In this document: piece by piece, positions 1 to 9,088 of the stretch
Numbering within the stretch: the first letter of the stretch is position 1
Layout: each line of letters begins with the position of its first letter
Source: Afipia sp. OHSU_II-C1
GTDB taxonomy: Bacteria; Pseudomonadota; Alphaproteobacteria; Rhizobiales; Xanthobacteraceae
Length of the DNA stretch: 64,000 nucleotides
Direction: 5' to 3'
Assembly: GCF_000497575.1 (NCBI RefSeq)
Contig: NZ_APJI01000016.1
Span: forward strand, 310,001 to 374,000
Translations under genes and position numbers: made by a program
The notes under the pieces: model-generated
Database searches by the model: none
Seen by the model: only the letters and a program-made list of their open reading frames with translations
Told to the model about the DNA's origin: nothing

Positions 1-1
1 C

Positions 2-1825
2 ATTCAGCCAGAGGGCAAGCGGCTCGCCATTTTGACGAATGGTGGCGGCATCGGCGTTCTTGCTGTTGATCGGCTGGTCGAGCTCGGCGGAATTCCGGCC
101 GAGATCTCACCATCGGTGCAGGCGCAGCTTGATTCCGCTTTGCCCCCGACATGGTCCGGCGATAATCCGGTCGATATTGGCGGCGATGCTGATGCGGCCC
201 GCTATGCAGCGGCGCTGAAAGTTTTGCTGGCTGATTTCGGCAACGATGCAATCCTCGTGATGAACGTGCAGACGGCAATCGCTTCTTCAAGCGACATTGC
301 GAAGAGCGTTGTACGTGTCGTTGCCGCCGACCGTGAAAAGCGCTCGGTATCGAAGCCTGTTCTCGCGGCTTGGGTCGGGGCTGATGGCGATATTGCCAAG
401 ACATTCAATGACGCGTCGATTCCCAGCTACTCCACCGAGGATGACGCCGCACGGGGCTTCATGTATCTGGTGCATCATCGTGAAGTTCGCGAGGAACTCG
501 CCCAGGTTCCACCAAGCTTGCCGGCCGAGTTCGTCCCGGATGCTGCTACGGCACGCAAGGTTGTCGAGGACGCCGTTGCGGCGGGGCGCTCCTGGCTCGA
601 CCCGATCGAGGTGAAACGGCTGTTCGATGCCTATCAAATTCCCATGGTGCCGACGCTTGCTGCCGCCGATGCCGATCAAGCAGCCGCGCTGGCTTCACCC
701 TTCCTCGCGCAGCGAATGAAGGTCGTTGTGAAGGTCTTGTCTCGGGACATCACGCACAAGTCAGATGTTGGCGGTGTCGTGCTCAATCTCTCCGATGCAG
801 ATAGCGTACGTACCGCCGCCGGGGGTATTCTGGCGAGGGCGAGGGCGAAGCGTCCGGATGCGAAACTAGCAGGCGTTATCGTGCAGCCGATGATATTGCG
901 GCCAAACGCGCGAGAATTGATCCTGGGAATCGCGGACGATCCGACCTTCGGGCCGGTTATCGTGTTCGGGCATGGCGGAACAGCGGTTGAGGTCATTAAC
1001 GACAAGGCATTGGCTCTGCCACCTCTGGATCTGAGATTAGCTCACGATCTTATCGAACGGACACGCATCTCGCGGCTGCTTCATGCTTACCGAAATGTGC
1101 CGGCCGTCAATCGGGATGATGTCGCGCTCACGCTGGTCAAGCTGGCCCAGCTGGCAGCCGATCTACCGCAGGTGCGCGAACTTGATATCAATCCGCTGCT
1201 GGCTGACGACAGCGGCGTACTTGCGGTCGATGCACGGGTCGCTATTGGACCAACCCTGCGGAAGTTCGCCGGGCCGGGGAATGCGAGATTCGCAGTTCGG
1301 CCCTATCCGTCGGAATGGCAGCGGCACCTTGACCTCAAGGATGGCTCACAGGTTTTCGCTCGCCCGATCCAGCCAACCGATGAGCCGCTACTTCGCGAAT
1401 TTCTCCAGAATGTCAGCAAACACGATCTGCGGTTGCGATTTTTCGGCGCAATAAAGGAATTCACTCATCCGTTCATCGCCAGGTTGACCCAGATCGACTA
1501 TGCGCGCGCGATGGCGTTTGTAGCCTTCGATCAATCGGGCAAGGAAATTATCGGGGTCGTCCGGCTTCATTCCGATTCAGTTTACGACAATGGCGAATAT
1601 GCAATCCTCCTGAAATCGTGCCTCAAGGGACACGGACTTGGATGGGCGCTGATGCAGCTAATCATTACGTACGCTCGTTCCGAAGGCCTTAAGCGGATTT
1701 CCGGTGAAGTTCTTCAGGAAAATACTGCCATGCTGGAGATGTGCCGCGAGTTGGGATTCAGCATAAGGACGGCAGCCGGTGATCCAGACCTTTGCGATGT
1801 CACGTTGACGCTGGACACCCGGTAA
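2..1825 (+). CDS. Pat-type protein lysine acyltransferase (acyl-CoA synthetase-like + GNAT fusion), 5' truncated
   Basis: The frame is already open at the left edge, so only the last 607 residues are present; the TTG at 32 is internal. The visible part begins inside the CoA-ligase region (ILTNGGGIGVLAVD). It continues with an ATP-grasp domain from about visible residue 235 (VVVKVLSRDITHKSDVGG) and ends in a GNAT acetyltransferase domain from about residue 445. This order is that of the Pat protein acetyltransferases, which acetylate acyl-CoA synthetases on lysine. Roughly 290 N-terminal residues should lie to the left. A plain ADP-forming acyl-CoA synthetase would lack the GNAT tail. Its substrates here are inferred from the family. 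Confidence 0.85.
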   Translation: MQPEGKRLAILTNGGGIGVLAVDRLVELGGIPAEISPSVQAQLDSALPPTWSGDNPVDIGGDADAARYAAALKVLLADFGNDAILVMNVQTAIASSSDIAKSVVRVVAADREKRSVSKPVLAAWVGADGDIAKTFNDASIPSYSTEDDAARGFMYLVHHREVREELAQVPPSLPAEFVPDAATARKVVEDAVAAGRSWLDPIEVKRLFDAYQIPMVPTLAAADADQAAALASPFLAQRMKVVVKVLSRDITHKSDVGGVVLNLSDADSVRTAAGGILARARAKRPDAKLAGVIVQPMILRPNARELILGIADDPTFGPVIVFGHGGTAVEVINDKALALPPLDLRLAHDLIERTRISRLLHAYRNVPAVNRDDVALTLVKLAQLAADLPQVRELDINPLLADDSGVLAVDARVAIGPTLRKFAGPGNARFAVRPYPSEWQRHLDLKDGSQVFARPIQPTDEPLLREFLQNVSKHDLRLRFFGAIKEFTHPFIARLTQIDYARAMAFVAFDQSGKEIIGVVRLHSDSVYDNGEYAILLKSCLKGHGLGWALMQLIITYARSEGLKRISGEVLQENTAMLEMCRELGFSIRTAAGDPDLCDVTLTLDTR

Positions 1826-1872
1826 TCCGATACAGGAACCGCTTCGTTTGGTCTCTGGTGCCTGTTTCGGTA

Positions 1873-1886
1873 TTGATGTGGGTCAA
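1873..1886. promoter_or_regulatory. FixK/FNR-type binding site
   Basis: The sequence TTGATGTGGGTCAA fits TTGA-N6-TCAA, the consensus of FixK/FNR/Anr regulators. It lies 100 bases upstream of the K+ channel gene, in the only intergenic space available to it. Control by low oxygen is inferred. Confidence 0.55.
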
Positions 1887-1986
1887 TCGGCTGCGCTTTC
1901 CACACGGTACCAGATAATCCAGCCACTCAATACGACGGGCCTGCTGATCCGCTCGCCGTTGCCACATTTCGGCGAAAGGCTGCGTT

Positions 1987-3174
1987 ATGACCTACCGCAC
2001 TGCGTCCTCGCGGACGCGCAGGCGTCTCTACGAAATTTTGGAAGCCTCGCCGCATGAGACGCGATCTGGAATGCTGGTAACCTGGCTCATCGCTTCCCTT
2101 GTTGTGGTGAGTCTATGTGGAACAGTGCTGGAGTCGGTGCCGCACTTGAACGACAAGTATGGAAGCTTATTTCACGCCATCGAGATCATCAGCCTCATTG
2201 CATTCAGTATCGAATACGCCGCCCGAATCTGGGTCGCCCCGGAGCATGTACCTTACCGGGAGCTGAGTGAGCGTACCGTGCGTCGCAACTACATCCTGAG
2301 CGGGCAGGGAATCGTTGATTTTCTAGCAATTGGTCCCCTTTGGGGCGCGATGCTGGAAACGGCAGATTTTCGTGTCCTGATCGTGCTCCGGGTGCTGCGC
2401 GTAATGAAATTCAGCCGATATTCGTCCGGGATGAACTCCCTGCTCGATGTACTCTGGAGCGAGCGGCGCGCCCTGATCGGCTGCCTCGTCATCCTGATTT
2501 GCGCCACGCTGGTGTCGGCGGGTGCCATGCATGCAATCGAGGGGACGATCCAGCCCGACAAGTTCGGGACCATACCGGACGCTATGTGGTGGTCGCTCGT
2601 CACACTCAGCACGATTGGATATGGCGATGTCGTTCCGGCAACCGCGACCGGAAAGATGGTGGCTGCGGTCATCATTGTTGGAGGTGTTGTCATGATCGCA
2701 CTTCCGGTCGGCATCGTCGCTAATGCATTCTCGGACGTCATCCATCGGCGCGACTTCATCGTCACCTGGAGCATGGTCGCGCGCGTGCCGATCTTTTCTC
2801 ATTTGACCGCTGGCGACATCGCCCATGTGATGCAACTGCTGCGCGCCCGGCAAGTCGAAAAGGGGGAGATCATCGCTCGCCGAGGTGACGTCGCACATGC
2901 GATGTACTTCGTCACGGAGGGCGAGGTCGAAATCGAGCTTCGACCCGGTCAGTCGGTGAAGCTCGGGGCAGGGCAGTTTTTCGGTGAGCGCGCTCTGCTC
3001 AGAAAGACCTCGCGATCGGCAACTGTCATCGCCTGCGCGCGTTCCAGGCTTCTGGTGCTCGACGCTTCGGACCTGAGATCGCTAATTTCCCGCGACCCCC
3101 ATATTGCCGAACATATCGACAAGATTGCCTCCGGGCGGACTGGTCATGAGGCTAAGGCGCCAATACCAAGCTAG
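1987..3174 (+). CDS. Cyclic-nucleotide-gated potassium channel (MloK1-like)
   Basis: This 395-residue inner-membrane channel has six predicted transmembrane segments. An S4-like stretch with spaced arginines lies at 128-145. The pore helix is followed by the K+ selectivity filter TIGYGD at 209-214. A C-terminal cyclic-nucleotide-binding domain spans about 268-385 and keeps the phosphate-binding cassette (FFGERALL, then RSATV), so ligand binding looks intact. The layout matches Mesorhizobium MloK1, gated by cAMP. The ATG has an AAAGG Shine-Dalgarno at 1974. The gene is followed by a universal stress protein gene, and a FixK-like site lies upstream, suggesting induction at low oxygen. Confidence 0.9.
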   Translation: MTYRTASSRTRRRLYEILEASPHETRSGMLVTWLIASLVVVSLCGTVLESVPHLNDKYGSLFHAIEIISLIAFSIEYAARIWVAPEHVPYRELSERTVRRNYILSGQGIVDFLAIGPLWGAMLETADFRVLIVLRVLRVMKFSRYSSGMNSLLDVLWSERRALIGCLVILICATLVSAGAMHAIEGTIQPDKFGTIPDAMWWSLVTLSTIGYGDVVPATATGKMVAAVIIVGGVVMIALPVGIVANAFSDVIHRRDFIVTWSMVARVPIFSHLTAGDIAHVMQLLRARQVEKGEIIARRGDVAHAMYFVTEGEVEIELRPGQSVKLGAGQFFGERALLRKTSRSATVIACARSRLLVLDASDLRSLISRDPHIAEHIDKIASGRTGHEAKAPIPS

Positions 3175-3186
3175 ATCTTGATCGGT

Positions 3187-3200
3187 TTGCGATGAATCAA
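3187..3200. promoter_or_regulatory. Candidate FixK/FNR-type site
   Basis: TTGCGATGAATCAA fits the relaxed rhizobial FixK pattern TTG(A/C)-N6-(T/G)CAA. It lies 58 bases before the universal stress protein start, so that gene may have its own promoter. The left half is imperfect. Confidence 0.35.
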
Positions 3201-3258
3201 GAAGCGCGCCCGCGTTCGACGATAACGAAGGAGGAGATTTTTTGAAAAGGAGTTCGCT

Positions 3259-4107
3259 ATGGCATTCGAGGACATTCTGGTTTCCCTGACCACTTATCCC
3301 GAGCGAACAAAGCCATCCGGGATCGATGATGCTGTCGCGCTCGCTGCCGCGCTCGAATCTCGTATTTCTGCCATCGCTTGCGAGGTGAAAGTGCCAGCAC
3401 CAGCTAGTCCACTGGGAAGCGCGTTGCTGAATGTCCCGGCGCTCGTAAGCGCCGAGCTGAAGAAAAGTGTGGCCGCTGCCGCGCAAGAACTGGCTGAATT
3501 CCAGAAAGCCGCTGAGCAAAGGGGTGTGTTTCAGGAGGTCATTCTGGAAAAATGCACGACGCCGGAATTTCCCGATCTGGTCACCGACTATGCGCGTCTC
3601 CGGGATCTCACCGTTGTCCCGATGCCAGATGTCGATACCGTCGAGCGATGGCTCGCCGAAACCCTGATCTTCGGTTCTGGGCGGCCCACGGTTGTTCTGC
3701 CGCAACGACCGAGATGGAGCAAGGCGGTTGCCTTGAACACGGTGGTCGTCGCTTGGGATTTCAGCCGAAATTCCGCGCGCGCGGTGGCAGACGCCTTGCC
3801 GCTCCTTAAGAAAGCGAAGTTGGTCTGCATACTGACGGTGAACAATGAGAAGGTGTTTACCAGCGGACGCTCTGGCGCGGAACTTGCTAAATATTTGGCG
3901 CGTCACGGCATCAATGTGGTTCTCGACGAAGTCGATGCCGCGGGCCGCGACATCGCCACTGTGTTTGAGTCGCATTTGACGTTGCGCGATGCAGATCTCC
4001 TGGTGATGGGAGCCTATGGTCATTCGCGTTTTCGCGAATTTGTTCTCGGGGGCGCCACCAGAAGCATGCTCGTGCGTCCACCGGTTCCGGTGTTTCTCTC
4101 GCATTGA
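3259..4107 (+). CDS. Universal stress protein, tandem UspA domains
   Basis: This is a 282-residue cytoplasmic protein with two Usp folds. The second (about 155-282) is well conserved and ends in the nucleotide-binding motif G-x2-G-x9-G-(S/T), read here as GAYGHSRFREFVLGGAT. The first half is more degenerate. The ATG is preceded by AAGGAG at a normal distance. It follows the channel gene in the same direction with an 84-base gap. In rhizobia, tandem Usp proteins are commonly under FixK/FNR or stress control, which fits the two sites seen upstream. The target process is not evident from sequence. Confidence 0.9.
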   Translation: MAFEDILVSLTTYPERTKPSGIDDAVALAAALESRISAIACEVKVPAPASPLGSALLNVPALVSAELKKSVAAAAQELAEFQKAAEQRGVFQEVILEKCTTPEFPDLVTDYARLRDLTVVPMPDVDTVERWLAETLIFGSGRPTVVLPQRPRWSKAVALNTVVVAWDFSRNSARAVADALPLLKKAKLVCILTVNNEKVFTSGRSGAELAKYLARHGINVVLDEVDAAGRDIATVFESHLTLRDADLLVMGAYGHSRFREFVLGGATRSMLVRPPVPVFLSH

Positions 4108-4872
4108 TGCATGTGTGCGCGACGATTGAATCCAACGATTGTCGCTGCCTACGGTGCGTTTGCGGCGACCAAGCCGTTCTGGCAAGGGCACCATTGATGT
4201 GATGCCGGTTCCTAACCGGAACTAACCGCGCCTCTGATACAGATCAAAGGCTTTCTTGCAAGCCAAGGAATTCGCCCGGAGACGGGTGCTATCAGTATTG
4301 GGCCCCCAGCCAAAATAGAAAATAAATCAAATATTTATAGATGGTCGCGGCGTTGTTTCGCGAGCGTGATTGTCATTACTCAGCCTAGGGCCGCCTGCAT
4401 CTGCGATGCGGTTCTCACCGCGCTCCCTCACAAGGTCGCACGGCGTGAGCAATCACAGGGTCGCTTACGCACACGCAGATTCTTTAGCCGTTACTCCGGC
4501 CTTGATGACATCGCCAAAGGGCTCGCATTTTTCGGCGCGAGGTTTCTCGATCCGCCCGTGCGATAACGGGATCGCTTGCACCCGCGATACTTCCTGCCGG
4601 TTGCAGCGATCGTTGTGCTTGTGCTGGGCCATGACGGAATTCGCGAGCAGCGCAGAGAAAGTGAACGCTTTAACACCTGCTGTGTCGCTTCCCAGCACCG
4701 CAGGCGGGCATCGTCGCCGCGGTCATCGGCCCGTCGACGTCCGCTTTTGTCAACATCTTGAAGCAAAGGTCCCCAAGGAGGGATTATGTTGCGACGCAAC
4801 AACAAACCGGCTCGCTTCTTTGACGTGTTTGATGCATTCTATCTTGGAACTCACGTTTGAGCGGGGTTTGGG
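4108..4872. other. 765-base gap with no convincing gene
   Basis: No frame here has a recognisable protein with a credible ribosome binding site. Visible structure: a 15-base odd palindrome CCGGTTCCTAACCGG at 4205-4219, a near FixK/FNR site at 4234-4247, and an AT-rich patch around 4315-4345 that contrasts with the surrounding GC-rich DNA. A small RNA or a decayed gene is possible but unsupported. Confidence 0.5.
4234..4247. promoter_or_regulatory. Near-consensus FixK/FNR-type site without an obvious target gene
   Basis: CTGATACAGATCAA differs by one base from TTGAT-N4-ATCAA. It is about 625 bases from the next clear start (4873) and downstream of the stress protein gene, so its target, if any, lies in the gap. 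Confidence 0.35.
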
Positions 4873-5742
4873 ATGGCACATGTTGGCGAGAACTACGTCC
4901 GGTTGGTCGGAGGCGATCTTGTATCGTCGGTCATTACCGACACGCCGAGCATGCGCATCGAAGTGCTTCGCAGGGAAACAGTAGGACGAATGCATTGGCA
5001 TTTTCGCCAGCCGGAGCTGTCACTGTTCTGGTTCGGCAAGGGAGCCGAACGCCTGAGAGCCACGATTGACGGACGGCCGGTGGAGCGCTGGTTTCCGGGC
5101 AAGTCGAAGCTCGCGATCTTCCCCGCCGCCATCGAGATCGAAGGTGAGTGGAATGTCGGGCCGACCCTCGACTACACGGTGGTGTTCCTGAACCCGTCTT
5201 TCGTGGGTGAGCGCCTTCAACAGGCAATTACGAATCCCACAGTGGCTTTTGAGCACGACGGATTGACCCGCGGCCTCGCCGAACTCTGCCGTGAGGCAGC
5301 CTCGCCGGATAACGTTTTCAACCTCATGGCGGAGGGATGGTCGATTCAGGCACTGGCCCATATTTCCCGGGTCAGCGAAAGAAGTCAGCAGGCGTCCAGC
5401 GAGTTGCGGGGCGGTTTGCCTGGCCGCAGTCTTCGGCGCCTTGAGGAATATGTTCGGGAGAATCTGACCCAGCCGATCTGTCTTGCGGAACTTTCGGAGA
5501 TCGCGGGGCTGAGCAAGCGGCATTTCCTGCGGGCGTTTCAGGAAAGCGTCGGCGTGACGCCCTATAGCTACGTTCTTTCGCGCCGGATCGATGAAGCGAA
5601 GCGCCGACTGTCAGATACGGAAGACAGCATTGTCGATGTCGCCCTCGCGACCGGTTTCAGCCACGCCCAGCATTTCTCTACAAGTTTCAAGAAAGCGACC
5701 GGTGTGACGCCATCCGCGTTCCGTCAGCGCTGTCTGTCGTAG
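4873..5742 (+). CDS. AraC-family transcriptional regulator
   Basis: This 289-residue protein has a cupin-like N-terminal sensing region and a C-terminal double helix-turn-helix at about 185-285. The HTH part carries the typical AraC signature: LAEIAGLSKRHF-like first helix pair, GVTPYSYVLSRR linker, then IVDVALATGFSHAQHF and GVTPSAFR. The gene stands immediately before the ABC transporter operon in the same direction. Two identical 11-base direct repeats one 20-base step apart lie between them, which is how AraC proteins usually bind. It is therefore the likely activator of that operon. The inducer is unknown. Confidence 0.9.
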   Translation: MAHVGENYVRLVGGDLVSSVITDTPSMRIEVLRRETVGRMHWHFRQPELSLFWFGKGAERLRATIDGRPVERWFPGKSKLAIFPAAIEIEGEWNVGPTLDYTVVFLNPSFVGERLQQAITNPTVAFEHDGLTRGLAELCREAASPDNVFNLMAEGWSIQALAHISRVSERSQQASSELRGGLPGRSLRRLEEYVRENLTQPICLAELSEIAGLSKRHFLRAFQESVGVTPYSYVLSRRIDEAKRRLSDTEDSIVDVALATGFSHAQHFSTSFKKATGVTPSAFRQRCLS

Positions 5743-5772
5743 GCAGCAACCCTCTCTGACATGCGCCGACCG

Positions 5773-5803
5773 GTTTTTCCGGACTAAATGGCGTTTTTCC
5801 GGA
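5773..5803 (+). promoter_or_regulatory. Direct-repeat operator, likely for the adjacent AraC regulator
   Basis: GTTTTTCCGGA occurs at 5773-5783 and again, identical, at 5793-5803. The spacing is exactly 20 bases, about two helical turns. It lies between the AraC-type gene and the substrate-binding protein gene at 5941. Confidence 0.55.
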
Positions 5804-5940
5804 AGTCCTGGCGCTATCCTGCAAGTCAGGATCAGCCTCCCGATCTAACACTATCCCACAAAAATCCACGCAGACCGCGGCCGCTCGGCCGTGGTCAAGC
5901 GGGAGTTTCGGGGCGGAACGCCCGGCATAGGGAGAGCGGG

Positions 5941-7152
5941 ATGGTAGTTTCTTTCAAGGGATACACGCGCATTGGGTTTGCCGCAGCAATAGGCCTTGCG
6001 GCATCGGCCAGCGTAACGACGCATGCGCAGGAAAAGACACCGATCAAGATCGGGCTGATGCTGCCCTACAAGGGGGTCTATGCTGTCCCGGCGGAAAGCA
6101 TCGACCGCGGCTTTCAAGTCGCGTTGGAGGAGTTCGGCAACAAGGCGAGCGGTCGTCCCATCGAGATTATCCGCGCCGATGATGAGCTGACCCCAAGCGT
6201 GGGAGTTCAGAAGTTCAACAAGTTCGTGCAGTCCGACAAGGTCGATCTCGTCGCGGGGGTCGTTGGCTCGAATGTCGGTATCGCGATCTCCGAACTGGCC
6301 GACAAGAACAAGATGCCGATGGTGTTTGCCAATGCATTCGCCGACGAGATCACGGGCAAGTTCTGCAGCCCATACATCGCTCGCACGTCTTTCAGCGCCA
6401 ATGGCTTCGAGTACGCTTCCGGCAAGTATTGGGCCAGCAAGGGGATAAAGACTGCCGTCACAATGGGGCCTGATTACTCCGCGGGCCGTGCGTTCATCGG
6501 CGGATTCAGGCGCGGCTTCGAGGACAACGGCGGCAAGGTGATCGAGGAAATCTGGACACCCTTCCAGAAGACCAAGGACTACAGCGCCGCGCTGACGCAG
6601 GCTGCAAACTCTGGCGCGCAAATTATTTACGCCTTCTATGCAGGCGCGGAAGCAATCCAGGTCGTCAAGCAGCACGCCGATTTCGGACTACGGACCAAGA
6701 TCCCCCTGATTGGCGACCACTGGGTTTATGACGAAGCGCTTTGGCCGGCCCTGGGCGATCTGGCTCTGAATGCGCAGCACGTTGCCACGCATTATCCGGG
6801 TATCCCCACCGAAGCGAACCAGAAGTTCGTGAAGGCCTATACCGCGAAGTACAAGCAGGAACCCGACGTCAGCGCGGAGCTTGGCTATGACAACGGCAAG
6901 GCGATCATGCTGACACTTGAGAAGCTCGGCGGCCAGATGCCGGAAGATCGCGCCAAGTTCATCTCCACGATGCGCGACCTGACGTTCGACGCTCCGCGTG
7001 GAAAGATCAAGTTCAATGCGCAGAACAGCGCGTTGCTTGAGAAGGTCTATGTGATCGAGATCGTCAAGGGACCCGACGGCAAGATGCAGCGTAAATCGCT
7101 GGATCAGTTTCCGGGAGCGGGCGATCTGCCGGGTTGCACGAAATCGTTCTGA
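5941..7152 (+). CDS. ABC transporter periplasmic substrate-binding protein (branched-chain amino acid type)
   Basis: This 403-residue Peripla_BP_6 protein begins the transport operon. The ATG at 5941 is chosen over an upstream in-frame start because GGAGAG precedes it and because a Sec signal peptide follows directly (residues 1-29, ending THA). The mature start KIGLMLPYKGVYA is typical of LivJ/UrtA/aromatic-acid binding proteins. The family binds amino acids, urea or aromatic and aliphatic acids; the ligand cannot be read here. The CoA-transferase downstream suggests an organic acid. A strong hairpin follows the stop codon. Confidence 0.9.
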   Translation: MVVSFKGYTRIGFAAAIGLAASASVTTHAQEKTPIKIGLMLPYKGVYAVPAESIDRGFQVALEEFGNKASGRPIEIIRADDELTPSVGVQKFNKFVQSDKVDLVAGVVGSNVGIAISELADKNKMPMVFANAFADEITGKFCSPYIARTSFSANGFEYASGKYWASKGIKTAVTMGPDYSAGRAFIGGFRRGFEDNGGKVIEEIWTPFQKTKDYSAALTQAANSGAQIIYAFYAGAEAIQVVKQHADFGLRTKIPLIGDHWVYDEALWPALGDLALNAQHVATHYPGIPTEANQKFVKAYTAKYKQEPDVSAELGYDNGKAIMLTLEKLGGQMPEDRAKFISTMRDLTFDAPRGKIKFNAQNSALLEKVYVIEIVKGPDGKMQRKSLDQFPGAGDLPGCTKSF

Positions 7153-7158
7153 TCCGAG

Positions 7159-7185
7159 GCGAGCTTCGCTTCCGGCGAAGCTCGC
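7159..7185 (+). promoter_or_regulatory. Intercistronic hairpin after the binding-protein gene
   Basis: The arms GCGAGCTTCGC (7159-7169) and GCGAAGCTCGC (7175-7185) pair perfectly over 11 bases around a 5-base loop. Only a short T-run (CTTT) follows, so this is more likely an mRNA-stabilising or partial-termination element than a full terminator. It would favour more binding protein than permease. Confidence 0.65.
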
Positions 7186-7208
7186 GCTTTCTCGACGTTG
7201 TGTGAAAC

Positions 7209-8087
7209 ATGCAGCTTTTTCTGATTCAGCTTCTTAATGGCGTCCAGCTAAGCATGCTGGTGTTCCTGCTCGCGGTCGGCCTTACGCTGATCTTCGGGTT
7301 AATGAACATCCTCAATCTGGCCCACGGCGCGTTCTTCACGATGGGCGCTTACTTCGGGCTGGTTATTGCCAACAAGACCGGCTCGTTCTGGCTTGCGCTG
7401 CTGATAGGCCCGCTGCTGCCGTTCCTGGCGGGCTTTGTGCTGCAACTCTTCGTTCTGCAACCGCTGGCTCAGCGCGGACGCTCGACGCATCTCGATCTTG
7501 CCTTGCTAACGTTCGGCCTGCTGTTCGCAACCGCGGGTGCCGTCGAGTACATCTACGGATCGGCATTTCACAGCATTGCCACGCCCGATTTCCTCAAAGG
7601 CCGTGTTGCCTTGCTGGGCATCGAATATCCGCTCTATCGGCTTTTCATCATCGCGGTTGGCATTGCCATCGCTGTCGCGCTTGTCCTGGTCATCGACCGT
7701 ACGTTGATCGGTGCCACGCTGCGGGCCGGTGTCGACAACCGTGAGATGGTCACGGCGCTCGGCATCAACATCAATGTTCTGTTTGCGCTGGTGTTCGGGT
7801 TCGGTTCCGCTCTCGCCGGCTTTGCGGGTGTCGTCGCCGCACCGGTCATGAGCATCTACTCCAACATGGGAATCGGAATCGTCGTGACGACGTTCGTGGT
7901 CGTGGTGGTGGGCGGTCTCGGCAATCTCAGGGGGTCGTTCTATGCATCGCTTATCGTGGGTATGACCGATACGTTTGCCCAGGCTTACCTTCCGGAGGCT
8001 GAGCTTTTTGCGATTTATGCCCTTCTGATTGCAGTGATGATCTTTCGTCCACAGGGCCTTTTTGGCGCGGTGGGGAGGGTCGCATGA
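7209..8087 (+). CDS. livH: ABC transporter permease, LivH type
   Basis: This 292-residue membrane protein has about eight hydrophobic segments. The N-terminus reads LLNGVQLSMLVFLLAVGLTLIFG-like, then MNILNLAHGAFFTMGAY, the hallmark of LivH permeases. It pairs with the LivM-type protein to form the membrane channel. Its stop overlaps the next start as ATGA, showing translational coupling. The distance of 56 bases from the binding-protein gene is filled by the hairpin. Confidence 0.92.
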   Translation: MQLFLIQLLNGVQLSMLVFLLAVGLTLIFGLMNILNLAHGAFFTMGAYFGLVIANKTGSFWLALLIGPLLPFLAGFVLQLFVLQPLAQRGRSTHLDLALLTFGLLFATAGAVEYIYGSAFHSIATPDFLKGRVALLGIEYPLYRLFIIAVGIAIAVALVLVIDRTLIGATLRAGVDNREMVTALGININVLFALVFGFGSALAGFAGVVAAPVMSIYSNMGIGIVVTTFVVVVVGGLGNLRGSFYASLIVGMTDTFAQAYLPEAELFAIYALLIAVMIFRPQGLFGAVGRVA

Positions 8088-9088
8088 GCGCAGATATCAT
8101 TCTTGCACGGGACAACGGTTCCAGCGGGGTGAAGCGTCTGTCGCTTCCAATGTCGCGTCGCGCTTGCGCGGTGTTGTTCGCGCTCTTCGGCGTCGGCCTT
8201 TGCGCGCTGCCGTCGTTTTCCTCCGGCTATGTCATGACACTGGCGGTCGAAGTCATGATCGCGGGTGTATTTGCATCCGGCATCAACCTTCTGACCGGGT
8301 ACACGGGCCTCGTATCGCTCGGACAGGCGATGTTTCTCGGGTTCGGTGGATACGGCATCGCGATCGGAACGGCGCTGCTGGGGTGGCCGCTGTGGGTTTC
8401 TGCGCCGGTCACGCTGGTGGTGGTAGCTGTAATTGCTGCTGCCATTGGCGCAATCTGCACGCGGACGCGCGGCGTCGAGTTCCTTCTGATCACGCTGGCA
8501 TTTTCCCAGATGTTCTATGGCGCGATGATCAAATTGCGGTGGACCAACGGCTCTGACGGCATGACGGGAATTCCGCGCCCCGATCTGTCATGGCTCGCTG
8601 TGAGCGCGGACAATCCAACCAGCTTCTACTATTACGTCCTTGTTGTTGCTGCTGTTGCGTTGCTGGCGCTGTGGCGCATCGTAACGTCGCCTTTCGGAAG
8701 TGTCCTGGTCGGCATCCGCGAAAACGAGCGGCGCATGATATCGATGGGATATGCGGTCGCCAACTACAAGATTGGATCGTTTGCTCTTGCTGCCGTGATT
8801 TGCGCTGTCGCGGGGATCCTGCAGTCGCAGTACACCTATTTCATCAATCCCGATGCGATGAGCTGGCAGATGAGCGGTGAGGGCGTGCTGATGGTCATCA
8901 TCGGTGGCGCTAATGTCATCCTTGGGCCGTTTGTCGGGGCCGCCGTCTTTGTCGTTGTCAAGCAGGCGCTGAGCATGATCACCGAGGAATACAACTTGTT
9001 CTTCGGCATCTTCTTCATGCTTGTGGTTGCGTTTTTCCGCGGCGGTGTTCTCGGCGCCATCACTGCGCTGATCGGAAAGCGGCAATGA
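8084..9088 (+). CDS. livM: ABC transporter permease, LivM type
   Basis: This 334-residue permease carries the LivM signature NLLTGYTGLVSLGQAMFLG and then GIRENERRMISMGYAV before the last segments. It has about nine hydrophobic stretches. It overlaps livH upstream and livG downstream by four bases each, so the three subunits are translationally coupled. GGGGAGGG lies just before the start. Confidence 0.92.
   Translation: MSADIILARDNGSSGVKRLSLPMSRRACAVLFALFGVGLCALPSFSSGYVMTLAVEVMIAGVFASGINLLTGYTGLVSLGQAMFLGFGGYGIAIGTALLGWPLWVSAPVTLVVVAVIAAAIGAICTRTRGVEFLLITLAFSQMFYGAMIKLRWTNGSDGMTGIPRPDLSWLAVSADNPTSFYYYVLVVAAVALLALWRIVTSPFGSVLVGIRENERRMISMGYAVANYKIGSFALAAVICAVAGILQSQYTYFINPDAMSWQMSGEGVLMVIIGGANVILGPFVGAAVFVVVKQALSMITEEYNLFFGIFFMLVVAFFRGGVLGAITALIGKRQ

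Noticed and set aside
3178-3200. TTGAT and ATCAA arms flanking 13 bases
   Set aside because: The spacer is too long for an FNR/FixK dimer (4 expected). A different 14-base match inside it was reported instead.
3082-4194. 370-codon open frame on the minus strand
   Set aside because: It is antisense to the universal stress protein gene and has no family resemblance.
4370-4984. 204-codon open frame on the plus strand in the gap
   Set aside because: It has no ribosome site, no domain and an odd composition, and it runs into the AraC-type gene in another frame.
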